DNA from: Betaproteobacteria bacterium
GTDB lineage: Bacteria > Pseudomonadota > Gammaproteobacteria > Burkholderiales > Burkholderiaceae_C
Reading direction: 5' to 3'
Assembly (NCBI GenBank): GCA_016704535.1
Contig: JADIZZ010000020.1
Span: forward strand, 99,702-163,701
DNA: 64,000 nt
Below the pieces are notes generated by a model. It saw only the letters and a list, made by a program, of their open reading frames with translations. It did not search any database and was not told the DNA's origin. The translations under genes were made by a program, and so were the position numbers. Of the stretch, positions 10,778 through 19,670 are shown in pieces (the first letter of the stretch is position 1; each line of letters opens with the position of its first letter).

Positions 10778-11560
10778 ATGTTCGTGAGCCGCCCTGGAAC
10801 CGGACGTACCATGGACCAGCGTGTCGCCAAGCTCCCGCACACATCCCCCACCACGGTGGTGTGCTCGGGCTGCAATCTGCGTGAGATCTGCCTTCCCGTG
10901 GGCTTGACCATGCCCGAGTTGCTGCAGGTGGACGAGCGCATGGTCACGTCGCGCCACAGGGTCGCGCGGGGCGAAAAGCTGTTCCAGACCGGCGACCGGT
11001 TCGAGAGCGTCTACGCCGTGTGGACCGGCTTCTTCAAGACCTGCATCGCCTCGAAGGACGGGCGCGAGCAGGTCACCGGCTTCCAGATGGGTGGCGAACT
11101 CATCGGGATGGATGGCATCGGCACGCGGCGCCACGAGGTCGACGCGGTGGCGCTGGAGGATGCCCAGGTCTGCGTCATTCCGTACGACGACCTGGAGGCG
11201 TTGTCGTTGCAGATCAATTCTCTGCAGCAGCAGTTTCACCGCATCATGAGCCGCGAGATCGTGCGCAACCACAGCGTGATGCTGCTGCTGGGCAGCATGC
11301 ACGCCGAAGAGCGCCTGGCTGCCTTCCTGCTGAATCTGACCCACAGGCTGCAGGCGCGCGGCTTCTCGTCGTCGTCGGTGGTGCTGCGCATGAGCCGCGA
11401 GGAGATCGGCAGCTACCTCGGGCTCAAGCTGGAAACCGTGAGCCGCACCTTCTCGAAGTTCCAGGCCGAGGGCCTGCTCTTCGTGCGTCACCGGCAGATC
11501 CAGATCACCGACCCGGTGGGTCTGCAGCAGCTGATCGACGGCGGCGCCGAGGCCGATTAA
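10778..11560 (+). CDS. fnr: Oxygen-sensing transcription regulator Fnr
   Basis: 260 residues. The N-terminal CSGCNLREIC gives Cys29, Cys32 and Cys38, and the fourth ligand is Cys89 (FFKTCIAS), so the 4Fe-4S sensor is complete. A cNMP-binding-like beta roll follows, then a dimerisation helix and a C-terminal helix-turn-helix with LGLKLETVSRTFSKFQ; the E-x-x-S-R signature is that of Fnr and predicts recognition of TTGAT half sites. An AGGGTGAG sequence just before the ATG at 10778 supports this start; an ATG at 10811 is an alternative. Divergent from lutA, and convergent with nqrM, whose stop it overlaps by four bases. Confidence 0.93.
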   Translation: MFVSRPGTGRTMDQRVAKLPHTSPTTVVCSGCNLREICLPVGLTMPELLQVDERMVTSRHRVARGEKLFQTGDRFESVYAVWTGFFKTCIASKDGREQVTGFQMGGELIGMDGIGTRRHEVDAVALEDAQVCVIPYDDLEALSLQINSLQQQFHRIMSREIVRNHSVMLLLGSMHAEERLAAFLLNLTHRLQARGFSSSSVVLRMSREEIGSYLGLKLETVSRTFSKFQAEGLLFVRHRQIQITDPVGLQQLIDGGAEAD

Positions 11561-11781
11561 GCCGCGTCAGTGGCGCCAGCTCCATCTGCGGCCCCACGCT
11601 TGCGGTTCGGGCAGGTGGCGCAAGAGAGCTTCTCGCCGCGGGCCGTGTGCAGTGCCGGCCCGCCGCACGAGCCGCGCAGGCAGGGCCGCTTGAAGATCAC
11701 ACCCACGGCCATGGCGGCCACGGCGAGGCCGATGGCCAGCAGCACCACCAGGAACACGGGCAGGAAGTCGGCCAGCGTCAC
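11557..11781 (-). CDS. nqrM: Na+-NQR maturation protein NqrM
   Basis: 74 residues from a GTG at 11781. One membrane helix (FLPVFLVVLLAIGLAVAAMAVG) is followed by four cysteines in CLRGSCGG and CATCPN, the pattern of NqrM (DUF539), which delivers iron for the membrane iron site formed by NqrD and NqrE. The frame is open upstream, but the 60 extra residues are Arg/Ser-rich and would overlap apbE, so the GTG is preferred. It is the last gene of the nqr operon, 58 bases after apbE, and its stop overlaps the end of fnr in convergent orientation. Confidence 0.85.
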   Translation of the reverse strand: MTLADFLPVFLVVLLAIGLAVAAMAVGVIFKRPCLRGSCGGPALHTARGEKLSCATCPNRKRGAADGAGATDAA

Positions 11782-11839
11782 TGGACTGCTCTCCGCGCTG
11801 CGCGCGCCGGGATGAGCGCTTTGGAGCGGCCCGGCCCGC

Positions 11840-12916
11840 TCATGCCACGGCCCGCGCCCCCAGCGCCGCGAAGGCTGGCGTGGTGGTCTCGACGAAACGC
11901 CCGTCACTGCCGCGCACGACGAAGTGCGCTGCCAGTTGCAGCTGCGTGGCGGCTTCGAGCCCACGCTGCGGGCCCATCACGAAGAGCGCGGTGGACCACG
12001 CGTCGGCCGTGGTGCAGTCGTCGGCCACCACGCTGACCGAGGCCAGCGCATGCGCCACCGGCGCGGCGGTGGCGGGGTCGATCTCGTGCGAGTAGCGGCG
12101 GCCCTGATGCATGAAGAAGTTTCGGTAGTCGCCGGAGGTGGCCAAGGCGCGACCTGACAGGGGCACGAGCCGCAGTGCACGCTGTGGCATGGCGTCGGGC
12201 AGCTCGATGGCCAGCTGCCAGGGCTGGCCCTGCGCGTTGCGGCCGCGTGTGCGGATCTCGCCGCCCACCTCGACCATGTAGTCGGCCTGGCCCAGGGCAT
12301 CGAGCGCCAAGGCGACCTGGTCCACGCCATAACCCTTGGCGATGCCCGACAGGTTGGCGTGCACCGCGTGCTGCCGTGTCAGCGTGCCGGCGGCGGCGTC
12401 CAGCTGCAGCGCGCCAGGCGGGGTGCTGGCCCGGAGTTCGGCCAGGGTGGTTTCAGGCACCACCTGGCGCGCGGCGGCGGCCGGGCCGAAGCCCCAGGCG
12501 TCGACGGCGCGGCCGACAGCCACGTCGAAGGCGCCGCCCGAGGCGGCGTGCACCGCTTGTGCGGCCTGGAACACGCTCAAGGTCGGTGCCGACAGGGTGA
12601 AGGCCTGCCCGAGCGGCTGTCGGTTGAAGCGCGACAGCTCGGACTCCGCGTCGTAGTGCGACATGCGGCCGACCACGTCGCCCAGCGCCTGATCGATCGC
12701 ACGCTGCACAGCCGCCAGCGCGGCCTCGGTCAGGCGGGCACCGGCCAGCTTGATGGTGTAGCTCGAACCCATGCTCAGGCCGCTGAGCACCTGTGCACCG
12801 GCGGCGGGCAGTTCGGTGAAGGCGTCACGGCGGCCGCAGCCGGTGACCAGCAGCGCAAACGCGCCCAGGCCGGTGGCCAGCGCAGCGCGGCGTGTGGGGT
12901 GGGTGGGCATGTGCAT
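11840..12916 (-). CDS. apbE: FAD:protein FMN transferase ApbE
   Basis: 358 residues. A lipoprotein-type signal (LGAFALLVTGCG, Cys near residue 27) points to the outer face of the inner membrane. Family motifs are present: LSGIAKGYGVDQV, VEVGGEIRTRGRN, and the Mg-binding DDCTTADAWSTALFVMG near the end. ApbE attaches FMN from FAD to threonines in the SGAT motifs of NqrB and NqrC, both in this operon. It lies 33 bases after the CBS-domain gene. The ATG at 12910 is an alternative start. Good match in length to ApbE of other betaproteobacteria. Confidence 0.92.
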   Translation of the reverse strand: MHMPTHPTRRAALATGLGAFALLVTGCGRRDAFTELPAAGAQVLSGLSMGSSYTIKLAGARLTEAALAAVQRAIDQALGDVVGRMSHYDAESELSRFNRQPLGQAFTLSAPTLSVFQAAQAVHAASGGAFDVAVGRAVDAWGFGPAAAARQVVPETTLAELRASTPPGALQLDAAAGTLTRQHAVHANLSGIAKGYGVDQVALALDALGQADYMVEVGGEIRTRGRNAQGQPWQLAIELPDAMPQRALRLVPLSGRALATSGDYRNFFMHQGRRYSHEIDPATAAPVAHALASVSVVADDCTTADAWSTALFVMGPQRGLEAATQLQLAAHFVVRGSDGRFVETTTPAFAALGARAVA

Positions 12917-12949
12917 CGTGGGATGTTCCTGAAGTAGGGGTACGGCAAC

Positions 12950-13414
12950 TCAGGCGGAGCCTTCGGTGTCGCCGGTGGCCGGGTCGACGTGCAAGGCCTG
13001 CGTGAAGGCGGGCTGACCCCGGCGGACAATCTGGTAGACGAGGTCGCGCATCGACACCAGGCCGTGAACCACAGGCCCGTCGATGACCAGCAGGTGGCGG
13101 TGGCGGCGCAGGTGCATCAGTGCCATCGCGGCTTCGACTGTGGTGCCGGGCGAGACGAAGCGCACGTCGCGCGTCATCACCAGCGAAATGGGCGTGGTCT
13201 TGGGGTCCAGGCCCGGACGCACCACGCGCATCATCAGGTCGCGTTCGGTGAAGATGCCGGCCACCAGCTGCTCCTCGGTCATCACCATCACGGCACCGAT
13301 CTCGCGTTCGGCCATGATTTCGACGGCCTCGCCCACGGTGGCGCTGGCGGGCACCGAGAACAGCTCGTCCGTGCCGCGGTCGCGCACCACTTCTTCGATC
13401 AGCATCTGGTTCAT
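12950..13414 (-). CDS. Two-CBS-domain protein inside the nqr operon
   Basis: 154 residues consisting of little more than two CBS domains: residues about 12-60 (VGEAVEIMAEREIGAVMVM...GIFTERDLMMRV) and about 75-130 (VSPGTTVEAAMALMHLRRHRHLLVID...GLVSMRDLVYQIV). The T/S-x-x-D (TERD, SMRD) elements that contact the ribose of adenosyl ligands are intact. CBS pairs bind AMP, ATP or NAD-type ligands and gate partner proteins. It starts 29 bases after nqrF and precedes apbE, so it is probably expressed with the sodium pump. What it regulates is unknown; NQR itself is an inference. The ATG at 13414 was chosen because the frame upstream overlaps nqrF. Confidence 0.8.
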   Translation of the reverse strand: MNQMLIEEVVRDRGTDELFSVPASATVGEAVEIMAEREIGAVMVMTEEQLVAGIFTERDLMMRVVRPGLDPKTTPISLVMTRDVRFVSPGTTVEAAMALMHLRRHRHLLVIDGPVVHGLVSMRDLVYQIVRRGQPAFTQALHVDPATGDTEGSA

Positions 13415-13443
13415 CGCGTATCTCTCATGGCAGGGCCTGTCGA

Positions 13444-14667
13444 TCAGCCGAAGTCGTCGAGCATGATGTTCTCGCGGTCCACGCCCAGCGACAGCAGCAT
13501 GTCGATGACGGCCTTGTTCATCACACCCGGGCCGCACATGTAGTACTCGATGTCCTCGGGCGCGGGATGCTGGTTCAGGTACTGGTCACGCAGCACGTTG
13601 TGAATGAAGCCCGTCGCGCCGGTCCAGTTGTCTTCGGGCAGCGGTTCCGACAAGGCCAGATGCCACTCGAAATTCGGGTTGCTGGCCGCCAACGCGTCGA
13701 ACTCGTCGACGTAGAAGGCTTCCTTCAGGCTGCGCGCGCCGTACCAGAAGGTCATCTTGCGCTGGCTCTTCAGCCGCTTGAGCTGATCGAAGATGTGCGA
13801 GCGCATCGGCGCCATGCCCGCACCTCCGCCAATGAAGCACATCTCCTTGTTCGTCTCGCGCGCGAAGAACTCGCCGAAGGGGCCCGAGACGGTGAGCTCG
13901 TCGCCTGGCTTCAGGTTGAAGACGTAGCTGCTCATGATGCCGGGCGGGATCTCGGTCTTGTAGCCCGGCGGGAAGGCGATGCGGATGGTGAAGAGCAGCT
14001 CGCCCTTTTCGAGCGGGTAGTTGGCCATCGAGTAGGCGCGCTCGATAGGCTCGGTCAGCACAGACTTGAAGCGCCAGAGGTCGAACTTGTCCCAGTCTTC
14101 GCGGTAGGGCGGCTCGATGTCGAAGCTCTTGAAGTCGATCGCATGCGGCGGGCATTCCAGCTGCATGTAGCCGCCGGCACGGAAGGGCACTTCGTCACCT
14201 TCGGGCAGTGCCAGCTTCAGTTCCTTGATGAAGGTGGCCACGTTGTGGTTGCTGACGACCTTGCAGCGCCACTTGCGCACGTCGAAGATCTCGGGCGCGA
14301 TCTCGATGGCCATGTCGTGCTTGACCTTCACCTGGCAAGCCAGCCGGCAGCCGCGCTTGGCCTCGCCGCGGTTGATGAAGCCGGTTTCGGTGGGAAGCAG
14401 GGCACCGCCGCCGCTCTTCACGACGACTTCGCAGACGCCGCAGGCGCCTTTGCCGCCGCAGGCCGAGGGGATGAAGATCTTGTTGTCGCCCAGCGTGCCG
14501 AGCAGGGTGTTGCCGGCCGCCACCTTCAGCGACTTGGAAGCGTCGTTGTTGATGGTGATGGTGACTTCGCCTGACGAGACCAGGCGTCGGCGTGCGCCCA
14601 ACAGCAAGCCCACCAGGGCCAGCACGACGGCCGTGAACATCACGACGCCGGAGACGATCTCGGTCAT
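13444..14667 (-). CDS. nqrF: Na+-NQR subunit F (NADH-oxidising)
   Basis: 407 residues. An N-terminal membrane helix (about 5-25) precedes a 2Fe-2S ferredoxin domain with Cys70, Cys76, Cys79 and Cys111 (CGGKGACGVC ... CRLAC). FAD and NADH domains follow, with RAYSMANYP for FAD, GGGAGMAPMRSH for NADH, and the C-terminal YYMCGPGVM and MLDDFG. NqrF takes hydride from NADH and feeds single electrons into the pump. It starts ten bases after nqrE. Length and order are those of other NqrF proteins. Confidence 0.96.
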   Translation of the reverse strand: MTEIVSGVVMFTAVVLALVGLLLGARRRLVSSGEVTITINNDASKSLKVAAGNTLLGTLGDNKIFIPSACGGKGACGVCEVVVKSGGGALLPTETGFINRGEAKRGCRLACQVKVKHDMAIEIAPEIFDVRKWRCKVVSNHNVATFIKELKLALPEGDEVPFRAGGYMQLECPPHAIDFKSFDIEPPYREDWDKFDLWRFKSVLTEPIERAYSMANYPLEKGELLFTIRIAFPPGYKTEIPPGIMSSYVFNLKPGDELTVSGPFGEFFARETNKEMCFIGGGAGMAPMRSHIFDQLKRLKSQRKMTFWYGARSLKEAFYVDEFDALAASNPNFEWHLALSEPLPEDNWTGATGFIHNVLRDQYLNQHPAPEDIEYYMCGPGVMNKAVIDMLLSLGVDRENIMLDDFG

Positions 14668-14677
14668 GGTGCGCGCC

Positions 14678-15292
14678 TCACAGCTGGATGCCCGAGAACA
14701 TCATGAAGGCAATGGACATCAGCCCTGCCGTGACGAAGGTGATGCCCAGCCCGCGCAGGCCCGCCGGCACGTCGGAATAGACCATCTTTTCGCGGATGGA
14801 GGCGATGGCCACGATGGCGATCAGGAAGCCGAAGCCGGAGCCGAAGCCGAAGACCACGCTCTCGCCGAAGGTGTAGTTGCGCTCCTGCATGAAGAGCGAT
14901 CCACCGAGGATGACGCAGTTCACCGCGATCAAGGGCAGGAACACGCCCAGCGTGGTGTAGAGACCGGGCAGGAAGCGGTCGACCGCCATCTCCACCACCT
15001 GCACGGCCGCGGCGATCGTGCCGATGAAGAGGATGAAGGCCAGGAAGGTGAGGTCGACCTTGGCCAGCGACGGCGACAGCCAGCCCAAAGCGCCCTCGGC
15101 CAGCAGGTGCACCAGGATCAGGTTGTTCAGCGGCACGGTGAGCATCTGCACGAACACGACCGCGGCGCCCAGGCCGATGGCCGTTTCCACCTTCTTGCTG
15201 CAGGCCAGGAAGGAACACATGCCCAGGAAGAAGGCCAGGGCCATGTTCTCCAGGAACGTGGCCTTGATGGCGATGTTGAGGTAGTGCTCCAT
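14678..15292 (-). CDS. nqrE: Na+-NQR subunit E
   Basis: 204 residues with six membrane helices. Cysteines in the half-membrane segments, FLACSKK in the first and AVNCVILGGSLF in the second, are those that hold the intramembrane iron centre together with NqrD. The start MEHYLNIAIKATFLENMALAFFLGMCSFL is that of typical NqrE. It starts four bases after the nqrD stop. Confidence 0.96.
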   Translation of the reverse strand: MEHYLNIAIKATFLENMALAFFLGMCSFLACSKKVETAIGLGAAVVFVQMLTVPLNNLILVHLLAEGALGWLSPSLAKVDLTFLAFILFIGTIAAAVQVVEMAVDRFLPGLYTTLGVFLPLIAVNCVILGGSLFMQERNYTFGESVVFGFGSGFGFLIAIVAIASIREKMVYSDVPAGLRGLGITFVTAGLMSIAFMMFSGIQL

Positions 15293-15296
15293 GGCG

Positions 15297-15944
15297 CTAG
15301 TCTTTTTCCTGGAGTTCGGGCTTCCAGGTGCGCAGGCCCCAGATGATCAACGCGATGAGGAAGAGGCCCGAGGGCGCCAGCAGCATCAGGCCGTTGGGTT
15401 CGTACCAGCCACCGTTCTTGGTGAGCTTCAGCAATTCCACGCCGAACAGCGTGCCGGCGCCCAGCAGTTCGCGTGCGAAGCCGACCATCAGCAGGATCAA
15501 CGCGTAGCCCAGCCCGTTGCCCAGACCATCGAGGAAGCTGATCCAGGGCGGGTTCTGCATCGCGAAGCCTTCGGCGCGGCCCATGACGATGCAGTTGGTG
15601 ATGATCAGGCCGACGAAGACCGAGAGTTCCAGCGACAGTTCGTACAGGTAGGCCTTGAGCACCTGGTCGACCACGATCACCAGCGAGGCGATGATGGCCA
15701 GCTGCACGATGATGCGGATGCTGCCTGGCGTGTGGTTGCGCACCAGGCTCACCGCCAGGTTGGCCAACGCGGTGACCAGCGTGACGCCGATGCCCATCAC
15801 CAGCGCCTTGTCCATGCGCGTGGTGACGGCCAGCGCCGAGCAGATGCCCAGCACCTGCACCGCGATAGGGTTGATGCTGATGACCGGGCTGAGCAGCGCG
15901 GCCTTCTCCTTCTTGCCGAACAGCGCAGACGCGGCCGTGCTCAT
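15297..15944 (-). CDS. nqrD: Na+-NQR subunit D
   Basis: 215 residues, six membrane helices, homologous in fold to NqrE in inverted topology. LGICSALAVTT and IITNCIVMGRAE carry the two cysteines that complete the intramembrane iron site. The ATG overlaps the nqrC stop by four bases, so translation is coupled. Confidence 0.96.
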   Translation of the reverse strand: MSTAASALFGKKEKAALLSPVISINPIAVQVLGICSALAVTTRMDKALVMGIGVTLVTALANLAVSLVRNHTPGSIRIIVQLAIIASLVIVVDQVLKAYLYELSLELSVFVGLIITNCIVMGRAEGFAMQNPPWISFLDGLGNGLGYALILLMVGFARELLGAGTLFGVELLKLTKNGGWYEPNGLMLLAPSGLFLIALIIWGLRTWKPELQEKD

Positions 15945-16744
15945 GAGGGGGCTCCGGGGGACTGGGCCCTCAGGCCCTTGAGAAAGGGGGCGTAGCCTTC
16001 GGGCGAAAGCCAGAAGCGCACGACGCGCGTGATGCCGTTGCTGGTGATGGTGGCGCCCGACAGGCCGTCGACGTTGTGCGGGTCGGTGGCCGGCGGCCCG
16101 GCCTGGCCCTTGATCACCTTCAGCTGCGGCTGCCAGTTGGCATCAAAGGCCTTGCGGCCCACCCACAAGGCCTGCCACTGGGGGTTGCTGATCTCGCCGC
16201 CCAGGCCCGGGGTTTCCTTCTGTTCGTAGAAGGTCAGCCCGCGCACGGTGTTGCCGTCACGGTCCAGCGCCAGGAAGCCGTAGACCGTGCCCCACATGCC
16301 CATACCCTCGATGGGCAGCACCATCTGCTCGACCTGGCCGCCGGGGCTGGCGACCTGGTAGACGGTGCCGTACTTCGGCAGCCGCATGATCTGCGCGTCG
16401 TTCGGCGCCGCGGTGCGCGACATCGCCGGGTCGTTGCGCGCCTTGCGCTGGTCGTAGCCCTTGGCATCGAACTTGTCTTCGGGCACCAGCTGGCCGCTCT
16501 GCAGGTCGACCACGCGCACCTTGATGCGCTGGTCGAAGATGGTCTGCAGTTCGGCGGTGGAGCGCCGCTCGCCCGGCGTCACCAGGCTGGCCGCCAGCAG
16601 CACGTTCTTCTGCTTGTAGAGCAGGGCGTTGGCTTCCTGGCGGCTGCGCAGGCCCACTGCGGCGGTGGCCACGAGCAGGGCGCAGGCGACGCTCACGCCG
16701 GTGGCGAAGAGCACCGTGTAGCGTGTGGAATCAAGTTTGGGCAC
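15941..16744 (-). CDS. nqrC: Na+-NQR subunit C (covalent FMN)
   Basis: 267 residues: an N-terminal membrane helix and a periplasmic FMN-binding domain. NVDGLSGATITSNGI contains the SGAT motif whose Thr receives FMN through ApbE. TPGLGGEISNPQW is a second conserved family segment. It overlaps the nqrB stop by 14 bases. The start at 16744 (MPKLDSTRYTVLFATGVSVACALLV) is the only one that keeps the whole helix. Confidence 0.96.
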   Translation of the reverse strand: MPKLDSTRYTVLFATGVSVACALLVATAAVGLRSRQEANALLYKQKNVLLAASLVTPGERRSTAELQTIFDQRIKVRVVDLQSGQLVPEDKFDAKGYDQRKARNDPAMSRTAAPNDAQIMRLPKYGTVYQVASPGGQVEQMVLPIEGMGMWGTVYGFLALDRDGNTVRGLTFYEQKETPGLGGEISNPQWQALWVGRKAFDANWQPQLKVIKGQAGPPATDPHNVDGLSGATITSNGITRVVRFWLSPEGYAPFLKGLRAQSPGAPS

Positions 16745-17963
16745 GGCGCTTGCCCCTTCGGCGCAGGTTGGCCTGCACGGTCACGTAGTCGATGAACGGG
16801 GCCATCACGTTCATGAACAGGATCACCAGCATCACCGCTTCCGGGTAGGCGGGGTTGAAGACGCGGATCAGCACGACCAGCGCCCCGATCAGCAGCCCGT
16901 ACGCCCAGCGCCCGGCGTTGGAGTAGGGTGAGGTCACGGGGTCGGTGACCATGAAGACCATCGCGAAGGCCCAGCCGCCGGCCACCATGTGCCACCAGAA
17001 GGGCACAGCGAAATAGGGGTTGGTGGCCGAGCCGATTCCGTTGAGCAACGACGCCATGCCGATGGTGCCCAGGCACATCGCGAGCATGATCCGCCAGGAT
17101 CCGATGCCGGTGACGACGAGCACCACCGCGCCCAGCAGGCAGGCCAGCGCCGAGGTCTCGCCCATCGAGCCGGGCTCCAGGCCGATGAAGGCGTTCCACC
17201 AGCTCAACTGCAACTGGTCGAATGAGCCGGTCATCTGGCGCATCTGCGACAGCACCGTGGCACCCGAGAAACCGTCCACCGCGGCCGCGGTGGGGATGGC
17301 CGTCCAGACCTTGTCGCCCGACATGGCGGCCGGGTAGGCGAAGAACAGGAAGGCCCGCGCCACCAGCGCCGGGTTCATGAAGTTCATGCCGGTGCCGCCG
17401 AAGACCTCCTTGCCCAGCACCACCGCGAAGGCCACCGCCAGCGCGGCTTGCCACAGCGGCGTCTCGGGCGGGCAGATCAGCGGGAACAGCGCACCGGTGA
17501 CGAAGAAGCCCTCGTTGACCTCCATCTTGCGAATCACCGCGAAGGCCACCTCGATGCCCAGGCCGACGACCATCGTCACCGCGTACAGTGGCAGGAAGTA
17601 CATCGCGCCGTGCAGCACGTTGGCCGCCAGGCTGGCCGGCGAGTAGCCCACGCCCAGCAGGCCCAGCACGTCGTGGCGCCAGCCGGTCAGCAGCGCCACC
17701 TTGGCCGGGTCGAGCGCCAGGTTGGCCTGCAGCCCGGTGTTGTACATGGCCATGAACATGCACGGGAAGGTGGCGATGACCACCAGGATCATCATGCGCT
17801 TGAGGTCCAGCGCGTCGCGCACGTGGGCGCCCGTGGTCGTGTTCTTGGCCGGCGCGTAGAAGAACGTGTCGGCCGCCTCGTACAGCGGGTAGAAGCGTTC
17901 GAGCTTGCCCCCGGGGTGGAAGGGGGCGCCGACGCGGTCGAGCAGTTGACGCAGGGCGCGCAT
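16731..17963 (-). CDS. nqrB: Na+-NQR subunit B (covalent FMN, quinone site)
   Basis: 410 residues with about ten membrane helices. DGFSGATVLSQM holds the second FMN-acceptor Thr, and GTGMNFMNPALVARAFLFFAYP is a conserved stretch. NqrB contains the riboflavin and quinone-reduction region and the sodium path. The start codon shares one base with the nqrA stop (TGATG). Confidence 0.96.
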   Translation of the reverse strand: MRALRQLLDRVGAPFHPGGKLERFYPLYEAADTFFYAPAKNTTTGAHVRDALDLKRMMILVVIATFPCMFMAMYNTGLQANLALDPAKVALLTGWRHDVLGLLGVGYSPASLAANVLHGAMYFLPLYAVTMVVGLGIEVAFAVIRKMEVNEGFFVTGALFPLICPPETPLWQAALAVAFAVVLGKEVFGGTGMNFMNPALVARAFLFFAYPAAMSGDKVWTAIPTAAAVDGFSGATVLSQMRQMTGSFDQLQLSWWNAFIGLEPGSMGETSALACLLGAVVLVVTGIGSWRIMLAMCLGTIGMASLLNGIGSATNPYFAVPFWWHMVAGGWAFAMVFMVTDPVTSPYSNAGRWAYGLLIGALVVLIRVFNPAYPEAVMLVILFMNVMAPFIDYVTVQANLRRRGKRRAQT

Positions 17964-19330
17964 CAGGCCAGTTCCTTTTCAATGCGGGCCAGCGCGGCGC
18001 GCAGCAGCGGGCCGTACTCGGCCTTGCCAGGGCAGACGAAGGTGCACAGCGCGAGGTCTTCCTCGTCGAGTTCCAGGGCGCCCAGCGCCTCGGCGCGCTC
18101 GTCGTCCTTCATCAGCAGGGCGCGCAGCAGGAAGGTGGGCATCAGGTCCAGCGGCATCACGCGCTCGAAGGAGCCGATGGGCACCATGGCGCGCGCGCCG
18201 CCGTTGGTGGTGGTGTTCAGCGCCAGCCTGGCCTTGCGCATCCAGGCGCCGGCGACCACGCCCCAGATCGAGAACTTGTCGGTGCCGGGTGTGATCCAGC
18301 CGAAGAACTCGCGCTCGGTGGCTTCGGCCAGCGCGGTGATCTGCAGGTGGTGGCGGCCCAGCCAGCCGTGCACCGGCCCGGCGGCGGTGCGGCCGTCGAG
18401 CACCGAGCCAGAGACGATGCGCTGAGGACCCGGGGCGACCTCGCCCTGGGTCAGCACATCGAGCGACGCACCGAGCCGCGTGCGCAGCAGGCGCGGCCGC
18501 AGCACGCTGGGACCGGCCAGCGACACGACGCGTTCGACGTCGAGCCGGCCGGTGGTGAACAGCTGCCCGATGGCGGCCACGTCCTGGTAGCCGATGTGCC
18601 AGACGCTGCGCTCATGGTCCACCGGGCAGAGAAGATGGATGTGCGTGCCGGCGTTGCCGGCCGGGTGCGGCCCCTCGAAGACCTCCACCGAGACCCTCGG
18701 CGTGTCCGGCAACTGCACGGCAAAGCCCGGTGCCACGCAGACGCGGGTGGGGCCTTCGGTCAGGTGCGAAAGCACGGTCACGCCCGTACGGAAGTCTTCG
18801 TGGCGGTCGGCCAGAACGGCATTCACGTCCGGCGCATGCGGGCGCGTATCGATGGCGGTGATGAACAGCGCATGCGGCGTGGCGTCGATCTGCGGCAGCT
18901 TGGAAAACGGCCGCGAGCGCAAGGCCGTCCACAGGCCCGACTCGACGAGCAGCGCGCGCACCTGCTCGTTGTCCAGCGCCGACGGCGGCTTGCCGGTGAA
19001 GCGGGTGAAGGTGGCTTGCGCTTGCGCGCCGTCGTCGTCCTGCACGTCGATCACCAGCGACTGGAAGGCGCGGAACTCGCCGCGGTGCAGCGCGCTCACC
19101 GTGCCGGCAGCGGGCGAGGTGAAACGCACGCCGGGTGCCTGCTTGTCGCTGAAGAGCAACTGGCCACGTTGCACCGCGTCGCCCGGCTGCACGTGAAAGG
19201 TGGGCTTGAGGCCGGGATGGTCGACGCCGAGCAGGGCCACCTGCACGCAGTCGCGCGCGGCTTCGATGGCCTGCGTCGGCTCGCCCGCCAGGGGCAGGTC
19301 GAGTCCTCGCTTCACCTTGTGCAAAGTCAC
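17963..19330 (-). CDS. nqrA: Na+-NQR subunit A
   Basis: 455 residues, soluble, without cofactor motifs, as expected for NqrA. Typical segments are KRGLDLPLAGEP at the start, HPGLKPTFHVQPGDAVQRGQ (a lipoyl-like turn), and REFFGWITPGTDKFSIWG in the C-terminal half. It is the first nqr gene and begins 54 bases after the dodecin stop, with no obvious terminator between, so nqr transcription may continue from the PFOR genes. An nqr-specific promoter in the 54 bases cannot be excluded. Confidence 0.95.
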   Translation of the reverse strand: MTLHKVKRGLDLPLAGEPTQAIEAARDCVQVALLGVDHPGLKPTFHVQPGDAVQRGQLLFSDKQAPGVRFTSPAAGTVSALHRGEFRAFQSLVIDVQDDDGAQAQATFTRFTGKPPSALDNEQVRALLVESGLWTALRSRPFSKLPQIDATPHALFITAIDTRPHAPDVNAVLADRHEDFRTGVTVLSHLTEGPTRVCVAPGFAVQLPDTPRVSVEVFEGPHPAGNAGTHIHLLCPVDHERSVWHIGYQDVAAIGQLFTTGRLDVERVVSLAGPSVLRPRLLRTRLGASLDVLTQGEVAPGPQRIVSGSVLDGRTAAGPVHGWLGRHHLQITALAEATEREFFGWITPGTDKFSIWGVVAGAWMRKARLALNTTTNGGARAMVPIGSFERVMPLDLMPTFLLRALLMKDDERAEALGALELDEEDLALCTFVCPGKAEYGPLLRAALARIEKELA

Positions 19331-19384
19331 ATCACCCCTCCTTCGTCAAGCTCGGGAACGCGCCGGCGGGCGGGCCGGCTGCGC

Positions 19385-19591
19385 TCAACGTTCGACCTTG
19401 AAGCCGATGCGCACCGTGACCTGGAATTCGCTGACCTTGCCGTCGCGGATACCGCCACGCTGCTCGACCACCTCGAACCAGGCCATGTGGCGCAGGGTCT
19501 TGCCGGCCTCTTCGACCGCGGCCGTGACGGCCTCGGTGAAGCCGACCGGCGAGGTGCCGACGACGTCGACCTTCTTGTAGATGCCGTTCAT
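19385..19591 (-). CDS. Dodecin (flavin-storage protein)
   Basis: 68 residues from an ATG at 19591. The sequence MNGIYKKVDVVGTSP..., AVTAAVEEAGKTLRHMAWFEVVEQRG and the C-terminal EFQVTVRIGFKVE match dodecins, small dodecameric proteins that bind riboflavin or FMN/FAD dimers; the Trp in MAWFEV is the residue that stacks on the flavin. The rest of the long open frame upstream is a shadow of other genes. It lies between the ferredoxin and nqrA genes, that is, among many flavin enzymes, which fits a flavin-buffer role. Confidence 0.9.
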   Translation of the reverse strand: MNGIYKKVDVVGTSPVGFTEAVTAAVEEAGKTLRHMAWFEVVEQRGGIRDGKVSEFQVTVRIGFKVER

Positions 19592-19670
19592 GCGCTCTCC
19601 TCGATGAACTGTCGGCGCGCCGGCCGGTTGCCCTGCGGCCCGGCCGTCACTGCCCTGTGGTGCTTGCGGG

